NCBI RefSeq assembly: GCF_014199935.1 | Contig: NZ_JACHOP010000021.1 | Location: forward strand, 31,490 to 95,489 | Origin: Methylorubrum rhodinum | GTDB taxonomy: Bacteria > Pseudomonadota > Alphaproteobacteria > Rhizobiales > Beijerinckiaceae | Length of the DNA stretch: 64,000 nt | Direction of reading: 5' to 3' | In this document: one piece after another, positions 51,074-58,314 of the stretch | How positions within the stretch are numbered: the stretch's first letter is position 1 | Layout: the number at the start of each line of letters is the position of its first letter | The notes under the pieces: model-generated | The model's input: the letters and a program-made list of their open reading frames with translations, nothing else | Database searches by the model: none | Told to the model about the DNA's origin: nothing | Translations under genes and position numbers: made by a program

Positions 51074-51979
51074 GTGTCAGAGCTTTCCGGCTCCACCACC
51101 CGAGCCGCACCTAGGCGCACCCTCGACATCGAGGTGGCTTTGCAGTGGGCCTACCGTGATGAGTTGCCCAAAAGGCGTGACGACCACCCACTGCGCGGAA
51201 TCGGCTATCCAAGCACGCATCCGATGTGGCGGGCCGGCGCGTTCGGCGGGCGCATCGACTGCTGGAACCGCGATCCCGGATTCCCGCTCGCGATGGGCGA
51301 CCCGTCACCCGACGCGCTCCGCATCGAGGCCGCGGTCGAGGCGCTCGACGACGCGACCCTCGACATCCTGCCCTACGACGTCGGGAAGGGCCTGGGCGAG
51401 CACGTCGATCTGCGCCACGTTATCTCGATCACCCGCCGCGACGTCCGGTCCTGGATCGTGACCTACGCCCGCAATGGCAAGCGCCCCGATCTGGGCGGAC
51501 CGGCCGAGTTCGAACCGGTACGCGGAGCCAACGGCAAGGCCGAGATCTGGGAGACCGTGAGCATTCCGGCCGGAGAAGGGCCGGACGGAACACCGTGGTT
51601 CACGACCTTCGACCGGCGCACCACGTCTGTCCGGGCCGGAACCTATCCGGATGGCGCGTTCTGCAAGCTCCAGTGGGTGCGCACCGCCGACGACATCGCC
51701 GAGGATCGCGCCCGCTACGCGCTCTGGCACGCGGGGCTCACTCTCCTTGCCGAGATCCTGACCCCCGTCCTTCAGACTGTCGCGGTCGCGCCGCCCGCCG
51801 CCGTCACCCGCCCCTGGATCGAGGCCGAGCCCGCTCCGCCAACCATCCGGCCGAACCTCGCACGCCGCACCGTCGCCCTCGATAGGCGCCGCCCGGTCGC
51901 CCGACGCGCGCCCGGACGCCGTCCGGAGCCGGTGCGCATGAGCCCGCCGAGCGAGTGGAAGCCGGCCGGGGCGGCGTGA
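51074..51979 (+). CDS. Hypothetical protein, 301 aa
   Basis: Not recognised. GTG 51074 with AGGGGAT upstream. Residues 20-120 have LDIEVALQWAYRDELPKRRDD, THPMWRAGAFGGRIDCWNRDPGFPLAMGDPSPDALRIEAAVEAL and ILPYDVGKGL, so a folded alpha/beta protein; then a C-terminal Pro/Arg-rich tail from about 225. No signal, no membrane segment. It ends 19 bp before the stop of the convergent RTX gene. Its content is element-typical. Confidence 0.72.
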   Translation: MSELSGSTTRAAPRRTLDIEVALQWAYRDELPKRRDDHPLRGIGYPSTHPMWRAGAFGGRIDCWNRDPGFPLAMGDPSPDALRIEAAVEALDDATLDILPYDVGKGLGEHVDLRHVISITRRDVRSWIVTYARNGKRPDLGGPAEFEPVRGANGKAEIWETVSIPAGEGPDGTPWFTTFDRRTTSVRAGTYPDGAFCKLQWVRTADDIAEDRARYALWHAGLTLLAEILTPVLQTVAVAPPAAVTRPWIEAEPAPPTIRPNLARRTVALDRRRPVARRAPGRRPEPVRMSPPSEWKPAGAA

Positions 51980-51997
51980 GAGGCGTCGCGCGCCGCG

Positions 51998-53692
51998 TCA
52001 GACGATCAGGAAGTCGTTCGCGGCGATCTTGGCATGGTTGTCGAGCACGGCGAACTTCACCGCCGCGCCCGCGCCCGAGCCGTCGGCGTCGTAGAACAGC
52101 TCGCCCGTCGTCTGCTTGTACAGGATGCGGTCGTTGGCGTCGGCCGCGCCGGTGCTGATGTTCTTGAACGCGCTGTCCGCAAGCTGCCCCGGCGCGAGCG
52201 CGGCGAACACGCTCTTGGCCAGCCGGATCGTGTCGTCGGCATGCGAGAAGTCGACGATGCGGTCGACATTGCCCGGTGTGAGCGCGGTCGAGAACACGAA
52301 GGCATCCGCACCCTTGCCGCCGTGCAGAACGTCTTTGCCGCCCTTGCCGTCGAGCACGTTGGCGCCGGCGTTCCCGACCAGTGCCTGACCGAACTCGTTG
52401 CCGGTGAGGTTGTGGGCTCGCGAGCCCGTAGAGGCGAGGAGCTGCAGAGCCTCGATCTCCTGGCCGGCGCCGAGCGTGTAGTTGGTAGACGACACCACCT
52501 TATCGAAACCCTGCCCCTTGATCTCGCGGACGAAGTCGCGGGCGTGATCGACGACGTAGGTGTCGTTGCCGCGGTAGCCGCGCATCGTGTCGACGCCGCC
52601 CCGGCCGTCGAGAATGTTGTTGCCGCTGTTGCCCTCGACCGCTTGGTTGAAATCGTTGCCGGTCAGGTTGATGTGGGCCGAGCCCTCCGACTTGGCGACC
52701 CGAAGGATCTCGATTTCCTGCTTGGCTGCGAGGGCATAGCTGATCGTGCTTACCACCGTATCGGTCCCGCCGCCGACCGCCTCCAACACCACGTCGCCGG
52801 AGTTGTTCACCCGGTAGAGATCGTCGCCGCCCTTGCCCTGAAGGGTCTCGGCGCCCAGCGTCCCGGCGAAATACTCGCTCGCCGCCGTGCCGATGTAACC
52901 GTTGATTTTGAGGGTGCCGCTGATCGTTTTCAGGTCGTCTGAAATGAATGCGCTCTGACCATCGCGCCCGAGGAGTTGCGCGCCGTTGAGATTGATCGAA
53001 CTGATGGCCAGGTCCTTCGTCGTGTCGTCAGGACGAACGACGTACTTGAAGACGAAAAACTTGCCGGGCTGCGAAGCTGAAGCATCGTACGTGGCTGTGC
53101 CACCCGTATTGAGGGTGAGGGTGATCTTTTGCGCGGCGGTCGCGGTCTCTATGCCTTTAAGGGTGAGTCTGAGAAAAACCGTGTCGCCGACGATGACGCT
53201 GCCGGTTCCGGCATAGCTGATCTTCGCGCCGTAAACGTATGGAAGGCTGAACTGCGCGATCGATGGGAAATAAAAAACCCCAGCGGATCTACTGCCGTAT
53301 TCATCATAGGCGGTCCATCTTATCTTGGACCCATCCGAGGAAGTTAAAACTGAGAATGTATAATTGCCTTCGGGCAATATGTCTTGATAGGTGTTGGTTG
53401 CAAGATCGTAAGCTCGATAGTTATATTTGCCGTTATATGAGCCAAAGTCCCATCCGGTTACGGGCTGGAAGACGACGGACTTTCCATCTCTGCTGAACGA
53501 CAGATCCATTGGGGAGCCGCCGCCCACGCCCGAGTATTCATATAACGTTTTTCGCGATCCAGTGATGTTGTTGGTCAGCGTTACAGTTTGATTTCCATAC
53601 GCTGCATCATCCATGTCGCTTGACGACGCGAACGCTTGCGTGTCGACGATCGTATAACGGCCGTCGCTCGACGTTTTTGACACCGTCGCCAT
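51998..53692 (-). CDS. RTX-type calcium-binding secreted protein
   Basis: 564 residues. No N-terminal signal; two-domain layout with an N-terminal beta-rich part (residues 1-270, of lower GC than the rest) and a C-terminal array of RTX nonapeptide-like units: GGDDLYRVN, LTGNDFNQAVEGNSGNNILDGRGGVD, GYRGNDTYVVD, LTGNEFGQALVGNAGANVLDGKGGKDVLHGGKGADAFVF, closing with FDIV-like hydrophobic end FLIV. This is the hallmark of type I secretion substrates that fold on calcium outside the cell. No ABC/HlyD exporter is next to it, so a host exporter must be used. Cargo gene of the element. Confidence 0.9.
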   Translation of the reverse strand: MATVSKTSSDGRYTIVDTQAFASSSDMDDAAYGNQTVTLTNNITGSRKTLYEYSGVGGGSPMDLSFSRDGKSVVFQPVTGWDFGSYNGKYNYRAYDLATNTYQDILPEGNYTFSVLTSSDGSKIRWTAYDEYGSRSAGVFYFPSIAQFSLPYVYGAKISYAGTGSVIVGDTVFLRLTLKGIETATAAQKITLTLNTGGTATYDASASQPGKFFVFKYVVRPDDTTKDLAISSINLNGAQLLGRDGQSAFISDDLKTISGTLKINGYIGTAASEYFAGTLGAETLQGKGGDDLYRVNNSGDVVLEAVGGGTDTVVSTISYALAAKQEIEILRVAKSEGSAHINLTGNDFNQAVEGNSGNNILDGRGGVDTMRGYRGNDTYVVDHARDFVREIKGQGFDKVVSSTNYTLGAGQEIEALQLLASTGSRAHNLTGNEFGQALVGNAGANVLDGKGGKDVLHGGKGADAFVFSTALTPGNVDRIVDFSHADDTIRLAKSVFAALAPGQLADSAFKNISTGAADANDRILYKQTTGELFYDADGSGAGAAVKFAVLDNHAKIAANDFLIV

Positions 53693-54022
53693 AACTTACC
53701 CCCCGAGGCGCTCCTTTCTGCGCCGCAGGCAATGCAGCACGTCTTGAGGTTGCGGTCGAGGGCTCAAGCAGGCACGCGGCGCCGATATTCCATCGGAGTG
53801 ATTGTCGAGGCACAAAAAGCTCGCGCGCACCGGCTTGCATCCATCTGGAACTTGCGGCATGTCCCGCACTGCAGAGGTGCATATAGCCCCGGCGGACATC
53901 CGCGCGGGGCTTTTTCGTACCCACACACCTTCCCCGCGAGCCGTGCTCACTTGCCCGCTCGCGCGACTGCTTTGCCCATGCAGGGCAGAGAAGTACCCTT
54001 ATCTGCCCCCGGAGTTTCGACC
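53693..54022. other. Region between RTX gene and second recombinase
   Basis: 330 bp with a less GC-rich first part (RTX upstream region), then a plus-strand terminator-like hairpin at 53885-53915. No gene is supported here, although a plus-strand open frame runs across it. Confidence 0.5.
53885..53915 (+). terminator. Terminator-like hairpin without an upstream plus-strand gene
   Basis: agccccggcgga pairs with tccgcgcggggct with one bulge, then ttttt. The nearest plus gene upstream is 51074-51979, on the far side of the minus-strand RTX gene. It could end a short untranslated RNA begun near 53700. Confidence 0.5.
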
Positions 54023-54877
54023 GTGACGCAGCCCCCGTCGGCGCCGCCCGCGGCTGATGACGCACGCCTCGTCGAGACGTGGGTCGCCCGCTCCGCCAGC
54101 CCGCACGCCCGCCGGAAGTACCGCGCCCAGGCCGGCCGCTTCCTCGCCTCCTTGGGTCGGCCGCTCGCCGCCGCAACGCTCGCCGACCTGCAGGCCTACC
54201 TCCACACCCTTCAGGGGAAGGCCTCGGCGACGCAGGCGAACGCGGCCGCCGCGCTGAAGAGCCTCTTCACCTTCGCTCAGGAGACCGGCGCTCTGCAGTT
54301 CAACATCGGCGCCGCTCTGAAGGCCCCGCCGGTCAAGAGCACGCTCGCCGAGCGCATCCTCGCCGAGCCAGACGCCATGCGCATGATCGCGCTCGAGCCC
54401 GACCGTCGGAATCGTGCACTGCTCACCGTGCTCTACGGCGCCGGCCTCCGGATCTCCGAGGGCGTTGGCCTGCGCTGGCGCGACCTCACGGCCCGGGACA
54501 GCGCCGGCCAGGCCACGGTCTACGGCAAAGGCGGCAAGACCCGCACGGTGCTGCTTTCGGCCAACACCTGGCGCATCGTGCACGAGCTGCGCGACGCGCC
54601 CGAGCCGGATGCCTTCGTGTTTCGGTCCCAGCCAGCCGGCCGCGGACTGTCTCTCAGCCAGGCGCACCGCATCGTGAAGCGAGCCGCCGCGCGGGCCGGG
54701 CTGACGGCTGAGGTCTCGGCGCACTGGCTTCGGCACGCCCACGCCAGCCACGCGCTCGACCGCGGCGCCCCGATCCACCTCGTGCAGGCGACGCTCGGAC
54801 ACGCCAGCGTCAGCACCACCGGCCGCTACCTGCATGCACGGCCGAGCGAGAGCAGCGCCCGGTTCCTGGGCGTCTGA
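54023..54877 (+). CDS. Tyrosine recombinase, XerC/XerD-like
   Basis: 284 residues from GTG 54023 (GGAG upstream). N-terminal SAM-like domain (LVETWVARSASPHARRKYRAQAGRFLASL) and catalytic domain with all key residues: Arg in LYGAGLRISEGVGL, Lys in YGKGGKTRTV, HxxR in AHWLRHAHASHAL, His in LGHASVSTTG and Tyr in RYLHA. The short size and complete set are those of Xer-like recombinases rather than phage integrases. It is the second recombinase of the element and points in the direction of the late-like genes. It may act on another site or resolve multimers. Confidence 0.88.
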   Translation: MTQPPSAPPAADDARLVETWVARSASPHARRKYRAQAGRFLASLGRPLAAATLADLQAYLHTLQGKASATQANAAAALKSLFTFAQETGALQFNIGAALKAPPVKSTLAERILAEPDAMRMIALEPDRRNRALLTVLYGAGLRISEGVGLRWRDLTARDSAGQATVYGKGGKTRTVLLSANTWRIVHELRDAPEPDAFVFRSQPAGRGLSLSQAHRIVKRAAARAGLTAEVSAHWLRHAHASHALDRGAPIHLVQATLGHASVSTTGRYLHARPSESSARFLGV

Positions 54878-55115
54878 TCCTCGAACACAGATCCGCGCGC
54901 GGCCCGAGGCTACGGGGGCTTAGCGCGCGGCTAGGCTGCCCGGTGCTGGACCCCGGCGCTTTGTCTTCTTCGGCCGAGGGCGTGCCTACGGGCTGCGCCT
55001 CATCCGGGCCGAGCAGCCGAACACTTCAACCATGCGAGGCCGCGGGCCGGCTCGCCGATCTCCTCCACGCGCGAGCTCTGGAGCCGCGCTCCTTCCCCCG
55101 AACCATTGAGGCCCC

Positions 55116-55901
55116 ATGCAGCCTAACACCCCGCGCACCATGCGGTGCGACCGATCGCCCACGCCTCTGCCAGCACGGATCGAGACCAGCGCCGACCTCG
55201 ACCGCTGGCGCGACGAGCGCGGCGAGGCCGACGCCGCCCTGTCCGGCTTGACCGGCGAGCGCGCCCGGATGCTGACGAGCGCCAGCGTGGACGCGCTGGC
55301 CCGCAAGGATGCCGAGATCGCGACCGCCCGCCTGCGGGCCGAGCGCGCCGCCGCCGTCGTCGTCCAGGCCGAGCGTCGGGCCACAGAGACCGAGGCCCGC
55401 GAGGCGGCCAAGGAGCCGGAGCGCCGCAAGCGGTACGCCGTCGGCAAGAAGGCTGCCGCCGAAGCCGAGCGCATCATGCGGACGGAATACGAGCCCGCCG
55501 CCGCGCAACTCGCCGCCGTCCTCGGGCGCCTCGCCGCGCTCCAACCCGCCATCGAAGCGGCGAACGCCGACCTCCCGGCCGATGCTGTGCGGCTCGACCC
55601 CGACGCCTTCCGCGGCCTCGCCGCCACGCCCGGCCGGCATGAGCGGCGCTTACGCGCCGTCGCGATCGATGCCGACGGGGCGCGCCTGCACGGGCACATC
55701 ACCGCCTTCCGGGCTGACGCCACCGCCGAGCCCTGGGCCCGGCACGAGAACGGTGCGGTTCCGCAGGCTCGTCAGGAGGCCCGCGAGGAGCAGGAATGGA
55801 TTCCCGGTTCGGCCGCGGTGCCCGCCGACTCGCTCCTCACCAGCACCGCGATTCCCGGCCTGCGCTGGGATGATCCGGCCCACTGGCCGCCGAAGGACTG
55901 A
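55116..55901 (+). CDS. Coiled-coil element protein, paralogue 1
   Basis: 261 residues, unknown function. Long helical/coiled-coil part at 20-140 (DLDRWRDERGEADAALSGL, then ARLRAERAAAVVVQAERRATETEAREAAK), then EYEPAAAQLAAVLGRLAALQPAIEAANADLP and a C-terminal domain ending GLRWDDPAHWPPKD. The same order of segments is seen in the following gene, so the two are paralogues. By position ahead of the prohead protease they might be scaffold- or capsid-accessory-like proteins; this is inference. ATG 55116. Confidence 0.72.
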   Translation: MQPNTPRTMRCDRSPTPLPARIETSADLDRWRDERGEADAALSGLTGERARMLTSASVDALARKDAEIATARLRAERAAAVVVQAERRATETEAREAAKEPERRKRYAVGKKAAAEAERIMRTEYEPAAAQLAAVLGRLAALQPAIEAANADLPADAVRLDPDAFRGLAATPGRHERRLRAVAIDADGARLHGHITAFRADATAEPWARHENGAVPQARQEAREEQEWIPGSAAVPADSLLTSTAIPGLRWDDPAHWPPKD

Positions 55902-55938
55902 GCCCGCGCCGCCTCACCGAAACCCGACCGAGGACCAC

Positions 55939-56742
55939 ATGAGCAAGATCAAGGGGCCCGCTATGGGCCGACGCACCACCACGGCTGTCGCCGCCGAGAT
56001 CGAGGCGCTGGACGCCGAGCGCGTGCCCGCGGCCGAGGCGCTGGACCGCGAGCGCGCCGCCCGGCCCGCCCTGGTTGAGGCCGGCGACCTCGACGGCATC
56101 GAGGCGCTGGACGCCAAGGTCCGTCGCGCGGAGATCGAAGCCGAGGTGCACGCCTCGCGCCGCACCCGCCTCGTCGCCGAGATGGAGGGGGCCGCCGCCG
56201 CCGAGGCTCATGCGGCGGAGCAGGCCACGCGCCGCGCGGCCTACGACGAGGCTCGCGCCGCCGCCGACGAGGCCGCCCGCCTCTACAACGAGGAGTATCC
56301 GCGCCTCGCCCGCGCCATCGCCGACTTGCTCGGCCGCACGGCGAAGGCCGGCAATCTGGTGAAGGCCGGCAATCTGGTGAAGGCCGCGAACGCGGCGCTC
56401 CCGGAGGGTGTGGAGAGGATCGCCGACCCCGAGCCGAACCGCGGGCGCCCGAGCATCGACACGCCCGGCGAGACCCAGTTCAAGACGGTGCGGCGGGACC
56501 GACGCACGGGCCTCGAAGTCCACCACTGGCACCCCGGCGACCCGAACATCGAAGAGGTGCGCGTCGAGTGCGGCAAGGGCCTCACGACCTTCAGCCCGGC
56601 CGTGTCCCATGTCCCGCTGCGCCACGCGGTCAATCTTCCCGGCGTGGCCTACGGCGACCCGGCATTCTGGGCCGCGCCGACTCCGCAGGCGCCCCCCGGC
56701 GCCGTCGCGGGCATCACCGACTGGCGCCAGCTCGCGCGCTGA
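55939..56742 (+). CDS. Coiled-coil element protein, paralogue 2
   Basis: 267 residues. ATG 55939. Helical region (VAAEIEALDAERVPAAEALDRERAA, DAKVRRAEIEAEVHASRRTRLVAEM), EEYPRLARAIADLLGR, and ANAALPEGVERIADPEPNRGR then a C terminus with GVAYGDPAFWAAP matching the end of the preceding protein in plan. Bases 56344-56379 contain an exact 18-bp tandem duplication (aaggccggcaatctggtg twice), adding six residues (KAGNLV repeated). Function unknown. Confidence 0.72.
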   Translation: MSKIKGPAMGRRTTTAVAAEIEALDAERVPAAEALDRERAARPALVEAGDLDGIEALDAKVRRAEIEAEVHASRRTRLVAEMEGAAAAEAHAAEQATRRAAYDEARAAADEAARLYNEEYPRLARAIADLLGRTAKAGNLVKAGNLVKAANAALPEGVERIADPEPNRGRPSIDTPGETQFKTVRRDRRTGLEVHHWHPGDPNIEEVRVECGKGLTTFSPAVSHVPLRHAVNLPGVAYGDPAFWAAPTPQAPPGAVAGITDWRQLAR

Positions 56743-56753
56743 GGGAGGCACGC

Positions 56754-57530
56754 ATGTCCGATCCCAAGACCCGCCGCCGCGCCAGCCGCGTCCGCTCCGA
56801 CAGCTTCGACCCTGAGAGCTACACCATTGAGGTGGTGTGGACGACCGGCGCCACGGTGCGGACCTTCGACCCCTGGACGGGCGAAGAGTTCGACGAGGCG
56901 CTGTCCCTGGACGATGGCGCCGTCAACCTCGACCGCCTGAACGCGGGCGCCGCTTTCATCGACACGCACGATTCGTCCGAGTGCTCCCGCGTCGTCGGCA
57001 GCGTCGTGCGCGGCTCGGCCCGGATCGAGGGCGGCAAGGGCCTCTGCCTCGTGCAGCTCTCCCGCGCCCGGGACGTCGCCGACATCGTGCTCAAGATCCG
57101 CGAAGGCGTCATCCGCAACGTCAGCGTGGGCTACTGGGTCCACCGATACGAGACGGTGGAGCAGGACGGCGCCACGCCGCTCAAGATCGCGACCGAGTGG
57201 GAGCCGTTGGAGATTTCCGCGGTTCCGGTCCCCGCCGATGCAGGCTCGCAAATCCGCTCGGCCCGCGGCCGCCGCACCGGCGCCCGGCCCCGTCCGCCTG
57301 AGACGGACATGGAGCGCGGCGCCCGCGCGGCGGCCCGTATCCTCGGAAAGCCGGTCCCGAAGCGGGAGCCGAGCGCCTCCGAGCGGGCGCTCGCGGCGCT
57401 GCGGCGCCATCCCGGCCGGGCGCGCGAGCCCGACCCGCGCCGCGTCGCCGAGCGCGAGGCCGCCGACCGGAAGGCAGGCGCCAAGGCAGCGCGGCGCCTC
57501 CTGTGGCGCGGCCACATGCCCGGCCGCTGA
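56754..57530 (+). CDS. Prohead protease-like protein (peptidase S78)
   Basis: 258 residues, ATG 56754. The domain (about 20-145) shows the S78 pattern: AAFIDTHDSSECSRVVGSV with His72, and GVIRNVSVGYWVHRYE with the Ser124 nucleophile, preceded by charged beta segments. Such proteases cleave scaffold and capsid during phage head maturation. The C-terminal 110 residues are Arg/Ala-rich, as often in such proteins. Yet no capsid, portal or terminase gene follows in this region. It might act on the helper's head proteins or be a remnant. Confidence 0.82.
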   Translation: MSDPKTRRRASRVRSDSFDPESYTIEVVWTTGATVRTFDPWTGEEFDEALSLDDGAVNLDRLNAGAAFIDTHDSSECSRVVGSVVRGSARIEGGKGLCLVQLSRARDVADIVLKIREGVIRNVSVGYWVHRYETVEQDGATPLKIATEWEPLEISAVPVPADAGSQIRSARGRRTGARPRPPETDMERGARAAARILGKPVPKREPSASERALAALRRHPGRAREPDPRRVAEREAADRKAGAKAARRLLWRGHMPGR

Positions 57531-57539
57531 GGATCACCC

Positions 57540-57779
57540 ATGGCTGACGACAGCCGCGACACGGTGCTCGCCGCGATGCTGGCCGTGCACCGCGCCGCCG
57601 AACCCCTCCGCGACGTGATGCAGCGACCGTGCTTCCCGCGAGGGAAGGACGGCAGCGTCGCGGTGTGGGCCCTGGGCGGGGACTTCACCCTGTCCGCCGA
57701 GCAAGTCGCCACGCTCAGCGGCGCCTTCGACCTCTTCTGCCTCGCCATGGCTCAGCCAGCGAGCGAGGCCATTCACTGA
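57540..57779 (+). CDS. Small hypothetical protein, 79 aa
   Basis: Not recognised. ATG 57540. Compact alpha/beta protein: DSRDTVLAAMLAVHRAAEPLRDVMQ, RGKDGSVAVWALGGDFTLSAEQVATLSGAFDLFCLAMAQPA. It lies 9 bp after the protease gene, so is co-translated with it. Confidence 0.75.
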   Translation: MADDSRDTVLAAMLAVHRAAEPLRDVMQRPCFPRGKDGSVAVWALGGDFTLSAEQVATLSGAFDLFCLAMAQPASEAIH

Positions 57780-57787
57780 GGCATCCC

Positions 57788-58012
57788 ATGAACCGCAGAC
57801 GAGCCCCACGACTGGAAGGCGCCGCCCTCCGCAAGCTCACGCTCATCGATCCCGAGACGCTGGACGACCTGCCGCCCGAGGACGACCGCGACGATGAAGA
57901 CGCCCCGGAGCACACTGAGGAGGAGGCCGCCGACATCGTAACCGCCCAGCGCTTCCGGGCCGACTACGACCGCGGCGCCCGCGAGGCCCGCGCCGCGCTG
58001 CGGCGGCGATAG
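57788..58012 (+). CDS. Small acidic hypothetical protein, 74 aa
   Basis: Not recognised. ATG 57788. Basic start MNRRRAPRLEGAALRKLTL, then a strongly acidic middle (DDLPPEDDRDDEDAPEHTEEEAADIVTAQ), then a basic end with DRGAREARAALRRR. A small head-completion or accessory protein would fit, by position only. It follows the previous stop by 8 bp. Confidence 0.68.
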   Translation: MNRRRAPRLEGAALRKLTLIDPETLDDLPPEDDRDDEDAPEHTEEEAADIVTAQRFRADYDRGAREARAALRRR

Positions 58013-58314
58013 CGCCCCACCCCTTGGGTCCTTCCCAGGGGGTGCCGGGGTCGAGGGTAGTTCGGACCCCACCGGTTCACCCTCTAAGAAATTTTCAAAC
58101 CGGATTTTATGTTTATGTCTGGCCGACGGGCGAGCCTGAAAACGTGCGCCAGATAAGCGTCACAAGCAACTGATGTGACTTGATTTTTTGGCCGCGCCCG
58201 CGCGTCGACGGAAACCCGTGAGACGGCACGACGCGAAGTAAAATTGGCTCAGCGCAGATCCGCCCTGACCTCACCTGCCCCATCCAGACCTGACCATCCA
58301 GAAGGACACCCGCC
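58013..58314. other. 302-bp AT-richer gap between head-like and tail-like genes
   Basis: Contains a clearly AT-rich stretch at about 58080-58135 (aaattttcaaaccggatttt and nearby). No gene on either strand is convincing. In complete prophages major capsid, tail and connector genes would stand here, so this may be a deletion scar or a promoter region for the following gene. Confidence 0.5.

Noticed and set aside
56344..56379. 18-bp tandem repeat as a CRISPR or minisatellite
   Set aside because: Only two copies and in frame within a gene; simple duplication.
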